Source of the DNA: Nemertoderma westbladi
Taxonomy: Eukaryota > Xenacoelomorpha > Nemertodermatida > Nemertodermatidae
DNA: 43,124 nucleotides
Direction: 5' to 3'
Assembly: GCA_032718475.1 (NCBI GenBank)
Contig: JAUCBJ010005950.1
Span: 1 to 43,124, forward strand
Numbering within the stretch: the first letter of the stretch is position 1; each line of letters opens with the position of its first letter. The notes below the pieces were generated by a model. It made no database searches. It was not told the DNA's origin and was given only the letters and a program-made list of their open reading frames with translations. Below, piece after piece: positions 29,700-40,770 of the stretch. A program made the position numbers and the translations under genes.

Positions 29700-31190
29700 T
29701 TGTGTGTGGGAAGGGCGTCTCGCCCTCATTCCCACCCCCCTCAGTCCAATATATTGGACGACTCAACTCTAGGGCGACCCTTCCTTCTTTCCTCCGTTCC
29801 TCACTTCCACGGATCTAATTCTTCCATCTTCGTCGGGGTAGGTTTCTACTACCCTAACTAATCTCCAGTGGTTATTGATAATCGTATCATCCGTGACGAT
29901 TATCAAGTCACCCTTCTTTAGCTCCCTTTGGCTATTCCTCCATTTACTCCTCTTGTGTAGTGTTGGAAGGTACTCTTGTATCCACCTTGTCCAATACTCT
30001 TCGGTTATCGCCTTAGCGACCTTCCAGCGTTGACGCGAATGTATATCGTCTGGATCCACGTTTCGCATGTCAATCGTCGCTGGTCTCTCCATCAGTAGGT
30101 GTGCCGGTGTTAAGACGTCTGATAAAACGTAATAATTCCCTCGCATTTCGCCAGCACAGTCCTCAGTACGTCCTCTGTGACCATATGATTATTCATCAGT
30201 TTGGTCATAAGTCGTTTGGAGCTTCCCACAAGTCGCTCTACACATACCAGCATATGTGGCGCGTATGGGGTTCTCCTCTCCCACCTGATTAGATGTTTCC
30301 TCATCGCCGCCTTGACATCTTCACCCTCCAGAATGTAAAGGGCCTCCGCTAACTCGTTCTCCGCGCCCACGAAGTTAGTCCCGTTGTCTGAGTATAACAC
30401 CTCGACTGTTCCTCCTCTGCGGGTTACAAACCTCTCGAGCGCATTAATAACTGCCGACGCCGTGGCGTCCTGTGCTAGTTCTATCCCCACCGCCCTCGTA
30501 TTATTGCAGACGAAGATAATGCCGTAGCGTTTCTCCGTATGCCGGATCACCTTTATCTTGATTGGCCCAAACATGTCCACGCCGCAGTGTGTGAACGGTG
30601 GGTCGTGATGCCTCACCCTGTTGGCTGTAATGGCGCCATCTCCTGTACGGCCCTCTCCTTCTTCGTCCGTCGGCAGGTCTGGTACTGCCCCACTACCGCC
30701 TTCACCACCTTTCTGAGTTGGATTACCCAGAAGTCTTCCGGATCTCCGTCAGGGTTTGGTTAGTACCCCCATGTAATATAGACTTATGGGAGTCCCATAT
30801 GATCTGGTGGACTATTGGTGACTTGTTTGGGATTATTATCGGTTTTGGTGACGGGGCTGTTGTTGTTTATCACCCTGGAGTTCATCACCAGGATCCCATC
30901 ATTGTCCAATTGTGGCGACAGCGCGTTGAGTTCGCTGTCTTGACGAAGGCGTTGTTGCTTGCTGACGCGGTTTACCTCGTCTCCGTACCCCTTCCTTTGC
31001 TCGTATCGTATCACGGCTTTGGCCGCCCCTTCCAGATCGATGGTGGATCTCGTTGTGGTATCCTTACCAACTCCCCTGAGGAATTATCCGTAGGCCCTCA
31101 GATATGCTACTAGCTTCTTAGTCTTATACCAGCTGGAGCTGTAACTGAGCAACCTATCCGTTGGGTTATCGCCAACGCCTTGATAGTGTA
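29700..31190 (-). pseudogene. BEL/Pao retrotransposon pol relic
   Basis: Minus-strand remnant in several frames. In coding order: a linker with SYSSSWYKTKKLVAYLRAYG (about 31150-31085); SELNALSPQLDNDGILV (near 30935); an integrase zinc region with HGGTNQTLTEIRK then QYQTCRRTKKERAVQ (about 30780-30630, frame change between); and the integrase core HCGVDMFGPIKIK with YSDNGTNFVGAENEL (30616-30110). After another frame change comes the C-terminal SDVLTPAHLLMERPAT and WRLVRVVETYPDEDGR to a stop at 29769. Further match seems to continue past that stop in another frame. LTRs and the RT are not present in the window, so this is a 3' fragment. Confidence 0.85.
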
Positions 31191-31717
31191 GTATAAATGT
31201 AGTCCACAATACAATATAATAAAAAAGAGTACAGTATAATTCTATCAATATAAAGGACGGTGTTGACCCCCCCCCCCCCCCCCCCCCCAAATTGTTGTTT
31301 TATGTCTTACAGCCTTGGAGTTTTATAGGCAATATACTGGTGACGTTCGTAACGTCCCGGCAGGTGAAATGCCAGAAATACCAGTTGCTCTATATTCCTT
31401 ATTTTAGTTCTAATGTAATCCGCCCTAGTCTATTACATTGCAATGGTGCCGGGAACTGGAAAGCAAAAGGGATGGATGTATTGAAGGAAATAATTTACTC
31501 CGTTTACATTTACATCAAATATGGAGAATATCATTATTATTATTATTATTATTATTACCCAAATATGTATATATTTTCCAAATATGCTTCGTTTCCTTTT
31601 CGTTTCGTTATGCCATCCATGCCTACAACTACCTCACAAATACTTCAACACTATTATACTAAAATCCGTATACAATAATCAGTAAAGAAGATTATTATGT
31701 TCCGAGTTTCCCTGGAG
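31191..31717. other. Non-coding; C22 run and (ATT)n microsatellite
   Basis: C22 at 31267-31288 and an ATT trinucleotide repeat at about 31531-31557. The overlapping reading frames translate these repeats and are not credible genes. Confidence 0.6.
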
Positions 31718-31975
31718 GGTCCCTCTCCATTCATTATTATTATCCTACAACAGTACAGTACACAGTAGAAAGCCTTACAGTATTACTAAAATTCATTCAC
31801 CTGGAATTAGTAATAATTAACATTCGCATTGGTATGTCAAGCTGGCAGTAGTTGGGTCCCTCTCCATACATTATTATTATCCTATAACAGTACAGTACTA
31901 CTACAGTTGAAAGCCTACATTATTAGTAAAATTCATTCACCTGGAATTAGTATTCACATTCGCCCATACCTTTAC
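31718..31975. repeat. Tandem duplication, about 135 bp
   Basis: Two diverged units starting GGGTCCCTCTCCAT at 31718 and 31853, each with TATTATTATCCTA, ACAGTACAGTAC and AAAATTCATTCACCTGGAAT. Confidence 0.85.
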
Positions 31976-32677
31976 TGAAAAGGCTATCACCTGTATGAAA
32001 TATTTAACACACACTAATGCTACCCTATGAAGAATTTCAAGTTTGTAAGGGGTGGAGTTTAGACAGTAGGGCCTAAGCAAACAGTATGGGTGTTCTAAGT
32101 ACAATAATCTTGGCAACCTCTATACTAAGCCTGAGTAGAAATCCATTACATAAGCCATTTTTCATCATGAACACCAGCTGTTATTGGTGTAATTTTACCA
32201 TTGCGTCTATGACACTTTTCGTCTATATCATTTTTTGCAAAAACTAATTACTGTATTTTTCTGATAATTACTTTATACAGAGCCCAGGACCACGCTGAAT
32301 CCAAATGGTATTTTCCTCATATCGCGAGAGCCAGTAGTTTAGGAGGAGATAGAGGAACAAACAAACATACATACATACATAAACAATTTTGAGCTTTAGA
32401 TATAGGCCTTCAACTGTAAATGGGTGTAATTAGAATCATGAGAGGGAAACGCATTAGTATATTAATTAATTAATATAAATTTTCTGAAGATTGAAGATGT
32501 ATATCCCGCGTGGTTGCACGCCACTAGTTGTTCAGTCAGGCATTGTAGTTAGTAGTACAGTAGTACTGCGCAGTACAGTTAGTGCCGAAAACCGTTAGTT
32601 AGTACAGATAGTTACATCATTAATTACAGTTGCAACAGCTCATCTCCAATTTATTTAATTAAATTCTTCCGGCTGCA
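31976..32677. other. Non-coding
   Basis: No gene seen; a CATA microsatellite near 32364-32380 and TTAATTAATTAA near 32462. Confidence 0.5.
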
Positions 32678-34150
32678 GTTACTAAGTCCGCTGCCAGGAG
32701 GTAAAAGCAGTTACTCAGTCCACCGCTAGGGGGTAAAATCAGTTACTCATTCTGCCGCTAGGGGGTAAAAGCAATTACTCAGTCCGCCGCCGCTAGGGAG
32801 TAAAGGCAGTTATTCAGTCCACCGCTAGGGGGTAAAAGCAGTTACTCAGTCCACCGCTCGGGGGTAAAAGCAGTTACTCAGTCCCCCGCTAGGGTGTAAA
32901 AGCAGTTACTCAGACCGCCGCTAGGGGGTACGAGCAGTTACTCAGTACACCGCTAGGGTGTAAAAGCAGTTACTCAGTCCGCCGCTAGGGGGTAAAAGCA
33001 GTTACTCAGACCGCCGCTTGGGGGTAAAAGCAATTACCCAGTCCGCCGCCGCTAGGGAGTAAAAGCAGTTATTCAGTCCACCGCTAGGGGGTAAAAGCAG
33101 TTACTCAGTCCACCGCTCGGGGGTAAAAGCAGTTACTCAGTCCACCGATAGGGTGTAAAAGCAGTTACTCAGTCCGCCGCTAGGGGGTACGAGCAGTTAC
33201 TCAGTCCACCGCTAGGGTGTAAAAGCAGTTACTCAGTCAGCCGCTAGGGGGTAAAAGCAATTACTCAGTCCGCCGCCGCTAGGGAGTAAAGGCAGTTATT
33301 CAGTCCACCGCTAGGGGGTAAAAGCAGTTACTCAGTCCACCGCTCGGGGGTAAAAGCAGTTACTCAGTCCCCCGCTAGGGTGTAAAAGCAGTTACTCAGT
33401 CCCCCGCTAGGGTGTAAAAGCAGTTACTCAGTCCACCGCTCGGGGGTAAAAGCAGTTACTCAGTCCCCCGCTAGGGTGTAAAAGCAGTTACTCAGTCCGC
33501 CGCTAGGGGGTAAAAGCAGTTACTCAGACCGCCGCTTGGGGGTAAAAGCAATTACCCAGTCCGCCGCCGCTAGGGAGTAAAAGCAGTTATTCAGTCCACC
33601 GCTAGGGGGTAAAAGCAGTTACTCAGTCCACCGCTCGGGGGTAAAAGCAGTTACTCAGTCCCCCGCTAGGGTGTAAAAGCAGTTACTCAGTCCCCCGCTA
33701 GGGTGTAAAAGCAGTTACTCAGTCCACCGCTCGGGGGTAAAAGCAGTTACTCAGTCCCCCGCTAGGGTGTAAAAGCAGTTACTCAGTCCGCCGCTAGGGG
33801 GTAAAAGCAGTTACTCAGACCGCCGCTTGGGGGTAAAAGCAATTACCCAGTCCGCCGCCGCTAGGGAGTAAAAGCAGTTATTCAGTCCACCGCTAGGGGG
33901 TAAAAGCAGTTACTCAGTCCACCGCTCGGGGGTAAAAGCAGTTACTCAGTCCACCGATAGGGTGTAAAAGCAGTTACTCAGTCCGCCGCTAGGGGGTACG
34001 AGCAGTTACTCAGTCCACCGCTAGGGTGTAAAAGCAGTTACTCAGTCAGCCGCTAGGGGGTAAAAGTAGTTACTCAGGCCGCCGTTAGGGGGTAAAAACA
34101 GTTACTCAGTCCGCCGCTAGGTGGTAAAAGCAGTTACTCAGTCCACCGCT
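32678..34150. repeat. 32-bp minisatellite with CTCF-like core
   Basis: About 45 copies of a 32-bp unit of the form CCGCTAGGGGGTAAAAGC then AGTTACTCAGTCCA. Variants (CTCGGGG, CTAGGGTG, GCCGCCGCTAGGGAG, GTACGAGC) recur in the same order, and the GCCGCCGCTAGGGAG variant appears near 32783, 33047, 33272, 33563 and 33854. This gives a higher-order period of about 230-290 bp. The array ends in a unit whose G tract has expanded to G17 (34151-34167). Confidence 0.93.
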
Positions 34151-34167
34151 GGGGGGGGGGGGGGGGG

Positions 34168-34882
34168 TAAAAATTGTTAAGGGAAATCTGCTTATCTTTT
34201 GCTGGCAATTCTTTCAAGTTGACACTTAACGTACGTTTTTGTCTCGTGTTGCGCGAAGGCCTCATTTCCTATATGAGATCAGGCTGGCGACGCAACAAAC
34301 AACCTTCGTGAAATGCACAGTACACAGTCACGATGTGTGTCAGTAGTATAATAATGCAGCACTGACTAGCATTTTGCAATGCATCTGTGACTTTAATAAC
34401 CATAAATTATAATTCTTTCAGCGGTAAATATGCCGACTGAGTTCTTCGAAGGTAAACTTTTATTCATCACGCCGCTGCATTGTGGACAAATAAAACAAGA
34501 TATTAATAACAGTTCCACGACCATCTGTTTTTACTTTGAGTGTTTTTTTACTATTTCACTGCTACCAATCCATCGTGTTTAACCATAAAACTCAACACTG
34601 CCAGTAACAAAGTTTTTGCATTAAGTTATTAAATATAACAGAAGTGAATGCAAAAGGCCCGTGTCACACGTGAGCTTTCAACTTTCAAATAGCTACGTAC
34701 CGATTCACACAAACATTTAACTTTCAGCTCATAAACCATCACCTTGAAAACTGTTGTCATTTCTGGTAATTAGAGTCATTTTCTGATGATACGGACCCCT
34801 CTCCCCTATATTTTTCTATAAATCTTTACATTGTCGCTTGAAATAACTGTAAACACAACAATTTCAACACATTTATATTTTG
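34168..34882. other. Non-coding
   Basis: No gene or recognisable repeat. Confidence 0.5.
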
Positions 34883-35183
34883 TCTCTAAAATAGCTGAGA
34901 TATAAGCGTTCCAAAGTTGTATGGTTTTGCACCTGTGCGAGGCTATTTTATTCTATTTAATAATAATTAGGGCCTACACCATATTCTGGAACCTTTTGTT
35001 TATGTATGAATAGCTACGCAATAGTATTATTAAAAGTATTTGGCATTGTTGTCCAGCTACGCAACGGATAAAGAAAATGTTCCAGAATATGGTATATGTA
35101 TTACAAGAATAATATAGACTCGCGCAGGTGCAAAACCATGCAACTTTTGAACGCTGCTCATATCTCAGATATTTTACGACAAA
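34883..35183. mobile_element. Small foldback/MITE-like inverted repeat
   Basis: Arms 34883-35025 and 35050-35183 are diverged inverted copies sharing TGGTTTTGCACCTG, CTGAGATAT, CCATATTCTGGAAC and TAGCTACGCAA, with a short centre. No coding content; no duplication identified at the edges. Confidence 0.75.
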
Positions 35184-35574
35184 ATTCAGATTGTCTTACA
35201 TATTTTAGGCCATGACCGTACTCCTAAGTCTAGATTAGTTATGTTTGTGTACTTGGCTGGATTTCCTCTACTTCTGGAGCCAGTCGGGGGTGTTACCACT
35301 ATCACATCTTCATTATAACGATCAAACAGCAGTACCATAATGTGAGAGGCCTGTACTGTACCGGTACTTTACAACAACTCGAAGTTAACGGCGTTTAGTG
35401 TTGGAAAATGTTGAAATTTTGAAATCAATTATGTAATCTTTCTTTTTGCATCCGAAATACTTGAAAATATTGAAAGTAATGAAAATATTTAATATAATAT
35501 ATTAAAACAATATATTTTTTACGCGTGTGAAGCAGTAGTGTATAAACCTCACCAGTTAGTTACTTTACTTCATA
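35184..35574. other. Non-coding upstream of duplicated locus B
   Basis: AT-rich, no gene recognised. Confidence 0.5.
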
Positions 35575-35670
35575 CACAATATAAGTTAACAATATTAATA
35601 ATCAAATTATTGTAATAGGCCTACACAACACACTCTCTTACACAATAATTAATATTCAGCTCAGCTATCC

Positions 35671-35802
35671 ATGATGGCAGTACGTAATCACTATTTGGAG
35701 ATATTATCAGTGGTTGTGGTTCTCGGAGGGATAGTGTTGGGTGGGGTTGTTCAAAAAGAGCAACCAAGGAATCCCTATGCTGATATTATTATCTGGTGGG
35801 CG
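35671..35802 (+). CDS. Predicted secreted peptide precursor B, exon 1
   Basis: Paralogue of 25751-25882 with the same length, phase and GTTAGT donor. Changes are R7H, M16V, V40I, V41I and P44A plus one silent change. The hydrophobic signal-like stretch and the QKEQPRNPYAD segment are kept. The gene continues at 37368-37449 and 38425-38525 for a predicted 104 residues. Family unknown, as for copy A. Confidence 0.6.
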
Positions 35803-37367
35803 GTTAGTAGAACTTTTTATATAAAATATTTTTTGGAGAAAATTTGAATGAGTGACATATGCCAGCGAATATATAGGACTCTACAGGAAAATCTATCATT
35901 GTGAGTGAAATATTGAAACGAGGAACTGAAGTGTAATTTCAAACAATGTAAACTGTATTTTTTTAATTTTATTTCTAAATAAACATTGCCTTTCTTTACC
36001 GGATTATGAGGGAAGTTGCCGTATATCCCGGAGGGATATATAGAAAGCACTTTATTTCCCGGCCCAGGTGTTGGATTGTATGTGATTTAATTAAGGGGGG
36101 GGGGGGGGGGGAGGGTCACTAATTGACTGTAAATTTTCATCCTCTTATTTAGGAGACTGGACTTTATCCAAATTAATTGATTAATTAATTAATTGATGTT
36201 TTGCATACTTGTATACAGTAGGTGGATATAATTAATTTACATAATTTATGTAATTATTTTTTAAAATGCAAAGGAAGGATCTTAGATGGATGGTCTTCTA
36301 GTGTCCAAAATTTCATAATTTGTGCGCAATGGGGTCATGAAACGACTTTATTACCAGAATTTTGATAAAAGCTCATGTTCAAAAATTATTTGAAAGAAAC
36401 ATTTTTTTGCCACATTTTGCCTTTTTTTACCTAAATTTGACAATTTTTGACCTTTATTTCAGCAACCACAAACAAAATCAATCAAAACCAATCATTGTTT
36501 ATGTCATATTTCACGCGAATTCGTTCATTTATGGATAAGCCTTTCCAATTTGAAATTTATAAATTGCATTATTGCCAGAAAAAAAGCATTTTTAAAGTTT
36601 ATTGTTAGGATAATTAAATTAATTGAAATGTTAGAATACACACAACCCAGCTAAACATTTTGTTGCAAGGCTTTTCCGGGTCCGTGATTTTATTTCTGAA
36701 ATCAGTATTCTCATTTAACAGGGTCATATCTGTCTGAATTGCTGCCTGTCTGTCCATCAAAATATGACACAGCTGAACAGACAATTTGGATGAAAACTTT
36801 GAAACCCCCATAACCAATTTTTTAGCTAGTTGGTGTGCTTTCCTATTTCTTTGACAGACAAATCCCCGGACAGACACACAGTAGTAAGTTTTGTTAAAAG
36901 TGACAACTGACATCGGAAATCAGGATAACCCCCATGACAAAACTTTTATCTAGGATGAATGGTTTTTTTCATATTTTGACAGACAAACCGTCAGAAACAC
37001 AAACCCAGACAGACACTTTTCACAGACACTAACACAGAGTAGGCCTAAGGTTAACATTATAACTTTTGAACTACATTAGCTATTAATGGTTTGAAGTTTT
37101 GAAAATAAATCCTCTTAAATTATGTATAATTTGCAGAGTGAATGTCTAGTGCGGGAGTTTATTTATGTCGAGTGTTAATACTGTAAGGAATGCTATAAGC
37201 AATTTCATTTTCGTGTAATACGTAATTTTATTTATAAAATTGTACTTATTGACTGGGGCCACTGGGGGTAATGTGCGAAACGTTAGGGTTGATTCTAGAT
37301 TGTGAAGTATCATTAGGTCATGTTAGTGTATTGGCTTTACCTTTTATAAATAATTGATTTCTTTTAG

Positions 37368-37449
37368 AATGGGTCAGTCGCTGCTGAATTTTCTTATTGT
37401 GGAAGCGGAACGTATTGCACTTACGCGCAAATGTACGGAACAGGAGGAG
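37368..37449 (+). CDS. Predicted secreted peptide precursor B, exon 2 (Cys core)
   Basis: Same 82-base length, acceptor CTTTTAG and donor GAG|GTACGT as copy A. Both cysteines and the C-x5-C spacing are kept; T47S preserves the glycosylation sequon; D57S changes the ring between the cysteines; the last Gly-70 change is silent. The TYAQMYGTGG end is identical. Confidence 0.6.
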
Positions 37450-37535
37450 GTACGTGAGGAATTACGTGTTACACTTATTAGGCAAAATAACATTATTGTT
37501 ACAAAATATTGGCTCTTTAGAAACTCTCACTTTAG

Positions 37536-38364
37536 ACTCAGACTGATAATTTTTACAAATTGTTGTTGTTGTCGTTGTTTTGTCATGCTAATAACTTTGC
37601 ATAATTTAAAGCTATCAAGTTGAAAATGTGAACTACCAAGAGCTATCATTTTTGAGTGACTTTCAGACGACAACAAATCAATACCTTATCATCTACCGCT
37701 AGAGGGCTTTATGTCTAAACATTAAATGTGCCTCCAGTCCTTTACTTTTAATCCGTTAAAGCTGAAATTTTGCAGATATGTACTAGACAATTGGCAGTGT
37801 ATTCCGAAGGAGGACAATCTGCCTGTAGTTCTGTAGTCTGCCGATAAAGGGCAAAATGATTGAAAGTACAGTAAAGGGTCCACAGTTCCCAAGTCTACCG
37901 CAACGCTTGCGGAAGAAATGTCTAAAAGTGACAACCTTCCCCATTTCCTTGATCTTAACCTCTTTAAGCTGAATCTTGGAACCACATGCTGCGTCTTTGT
38001 GAGGGAGGTGATCGGTCTCAGTCCTCCAGGTATTCCGCGAGAAGGCGACAAGTCTAAAGACCTTCCGCAGTTTACTTGATTTTAATTAATCAGTTTAAGC
38101 TGATACCTGCGGATGGCAGATATAACGGTACCGGTACGGTACCGGCCAAACCATTATATTTTCTGCTTCTTTTTTCCGAACTCTAATCTACCCGCAGTTC
38201 TCCAGTCTACCAATAATAGTGGAACGGAGAATTGTCTGGAATGAAACCGTATTAATTGTTTATACTGCACGGTTGGCAGGCTTGTTGTTTGAAATGGAGC
38301 ACATTTTGTAAGTAGGTATGGTGAACCCAAGAGCTCTTAATGCACATCATTAGTAAGTATGCCT
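37536..38364. other. Copy-B-specific insertion in intron 2
   Basis: About 0.83 kb not present in the 188-bp intron 2 of copy A. It contains a CCGCTAGAGGGC motif (37696-37707) and palindromic ACGGTACCGGTACGGTACCGG-type sequence near 38126-38145. No coding frame and no clear inverted ends. Confidence 0.6.
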
Positions 38365-38424
38365 AAGCCTACATGTAGCCCTACATAATTTAGTTTCAGT
38401 TTTCTATTTTACCCCAACGTTTAG

Positions 38425-38525
38425 GAAGAAGGAAGCGGAATACGATTGATTTGCCCGATGGGGAATTTAATGACGGGAAGCAGATGATTGATTTGCGCAC
38501 TGGCGGGGACGGTGAAATTTATTGA
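38425..38525 (+). CDS. Predicted secreted peptide precursor B, exon 3, shortened
   Basis: Begins with the same split Gly and RRKR cleavage site, then NTIDLPDGEFNDGKQMIDL. An 18-base deletion relative to A removes LLDMED-region codons in frame. A further loss of bases after GGDG brings in TGA at 38523-38525. The sequence matching the remainder of copy A's tail is still recognisable downstream (about 38526-38602) but untranslated. Copy B is therefore either a pseudogene in decay or a precursor whose C-terminal tail is dispensable. Confidence 0.55.
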
Positions 38526-38660
38526 TGCACAACACGATGGTGCCAAAGTGATCGTCGATGGTCCCAGTTGATAACAAATGAAAACCAAATCGTCTTCAAT
38601 AACATTGCTGAATTTACAGCGTGTTAACATTGTTTTAATAATGTCAGATAGGGTTGATAT

Positions 38661-38987
38661 ATTCTGTGCTGTAGGCATATGTTCTGTACATTAGATTTAC
38701 AGAATCAATAGAGTTAGTACAGGTGAAGGGGAAATTTGAATTATATATCTACTGAAAGAATAGGCCTATACATTCAATCATTTTAATTTCCAAGTGTTTC
38801 ACCCACCACCAGATACATTTCATTGCACTACAATAATAATGTTATAATTATAGACGTGGCCAGTGTGTATGATGGATGATATAGCGAGGAAATGGAGGTA
38901 ACACAGAAGCCGGAGCTAGAAGGTTGTTGCCTCTAGGGTGTTACGTGTTAGTAGTGATTATGTGAGTATGTGACAAGGATATGAATA
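38661..38987. other. Non-coding
   Basis: No gene recognised. Confidence 0.5.
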
Positions 38988-39366
38988 GGGGCCGTCCAAG
39001 TATGACGTCAGCACTTTAGGGGGGGGGGGGGGTTGGGAAAATCTGATGACGTGCTGATGAGGGGAGGGGAGGGGGTCAGCCAAAATCTGACGTCAGCATG
39101 TTAATTTATAGGTGCTAGAAGAGATATAGCAGAAGAGTAAATAGCTTGCCTATTTTAATTGTTCGAAGCCCCCGAAGGCCCGTAGCACGACCTTCTGTTT
39201 CAGTTACCAGTCACCATGTTTCAGTGATTAGGACGCGAAAATTTTTTTAATCTGATTTAGGGGGGGGGGGGGGGGGGGTCAACGCCTATCTGATGACATC
39301 TGATTTAGGGGAGGTAGGGGGTCAACATTTTGGGGAAAAGTGCAGACGTCATACTTGGGTGGCCCC
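38988..39366. mobile_element. MITE with two G-runs
   Basis: 379 bp with terminal inverted repeats of about 27 bp beginning GGGGCCGTCCAAGTATGACG (other end GGGGCCACCCAAG...). The flanks ATATGAATA (38979-38987) and ATATGAGTG (39367-39375) agree at 7 of 9 positions, a probable decayed 9-bp target duplication. Contains G14 (39019-39032) and G19 (39260-39278) runs. No coding content. Confidence 0.8.
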
Positions 39367-39375
39367 ATATGAGTG

Positions 39376-40770
39376 AGGCCGAGGCGCCGAAAAGTTGTTA
39401 GTGAGTACAGTTTTTATATTAATCGAGAAACATTGAGCTGACTGACTTACGGCTTTTTATATTCAGACTTTGGTATGTTTATATCAGCATGTCAGGCCGC
39501 TGTAAGGCCGTGTATGCACGTAAACAGACCATGGCGAGCCGGGGGGGGGGGGGGGGGGGGGACCGCCCCGTGGCGCCCGCTCAAAGGGTGCCGCAGGCGC
39601 CCCTGTGGGATGAAACACGAAACGAAACCCAGGAAACCCATCCACAAGTTAATTCTATTTATAACTCCGTATTGTAAATGATATTAACGGGACAACTAAC
39701 TGGTGGAGAGAAATGAATAAGTTTGGGTAGTGCAATATACATGCAGTCATATACATATATATATATACATACACATATATACATATATATATATACATAC
39801 TGTATAAGTTTAAATTAAATAAAGAAAGTTAGGGAATATGACTGTAGGGTGTGAGATCAAGTTGTTTTAGTATAATAATATTTTAAGAATTCAAAAAGTG
39901 ACAACTTATATGATCAATCACTAAAAATTTATTTTTTTATTATTAGCTTTCGATAGCTCTCTCTATCCTTTTCAAACAAACGATATTCTAGAATTATTGC
40001 ACTACGTAGTCTTATCAACTCTCGCCCCGGAGCGCCACTATTCCTGGATACGCCACTGGAACTGATAACAGGAGGGAATATCTTAAAGCAGGAAAAATTG
40101 AGGTACTGTATAATACAGTGAACCTACCCAAAATCAGCAATTGTAAACATTGTAATACTTAGGGTATTTTTTTTTTTTTTATCTTTTAATAATAATATAT
40201 TATTTAAAATGGAGAAAAAGTGCGCTATACCGAAATGCCAAGGAAACTATTACCGTATGAGAGTGGAGTGGAGAGGTGGAGCGTCGTCCCAACACCGAAA
40301 CCGCCGCCACAACCAACCAGTGGATCGAGTGCTGCAGACAGGAGATCGCTCATAGGATGGCTAAAATGTCTGTCCTTATCTGATCTGACGGTATCTGACA
40401 CTTGTTCCACCTTATGTTGTGTTAATACGTATTAGTTTATACTTATATGAACAAGGTACGAAACGAGTACAGTATGTTTCGAGTTTTATAACGCCAATAA
40501 AACCAAAACGGTGACTCAGGATAAAACACAGGAATCACTATAGTAAATGCGCCCATGTGAAGTTTCACAGGATTCCATTTCCCAGCGAAAAAATATACAC
40601 ATCGGAAAGGAATGTGACCCATTCGCTATCATTATGGAACATTCCTATTTTCCCGTACTGCGCGAAGTCCTTTATTTTTTGAGGGTGATGATCTGTTGAT
40701 CAGTCAGTCGGACGGTTAGTAAGGTGGATGGGTGGGTGGATGGGAATGTGGGAAGGTGGCCGGATGGTTG
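39376..40770. other. Non-coding; G21 run and AT-rich microsatellite
   Basis: G21 at 39541-39561 and an ATACAT/ATAT microsatellite at about 39748-39802. ATATCTTAAAGCAGGAAAAA near 40080 matches the 3' flank of copy A. The reading frames at 39475-39681 run through the G21 tract, and 40220-40435 shows no family features; I do not call them. Confidence 0.55.

Larger units (their letters stand above)
35575..38660 (+). repeat. Duplicated locus, copy B
   Basis: Direct-orientation relative of 25655-28250 at about 10 kb distance. Exons, splice sites and much of the introns align. A G17 run (36095-36111) sits at the same intron position as the G16 run in copy A (26148-26163). Confidence 0.85.

Noticed and set aside
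32678-34150. CRISPR-like array
   Set aside because: Units are contiguous 32-bp tandem copies without unique spacers, in an animal genome.
39475-39681. Reading frames through the G21 tract
   Set aside because: Poly-Gly runs created by a homopolymer; no start or splice context and no conserved residues.
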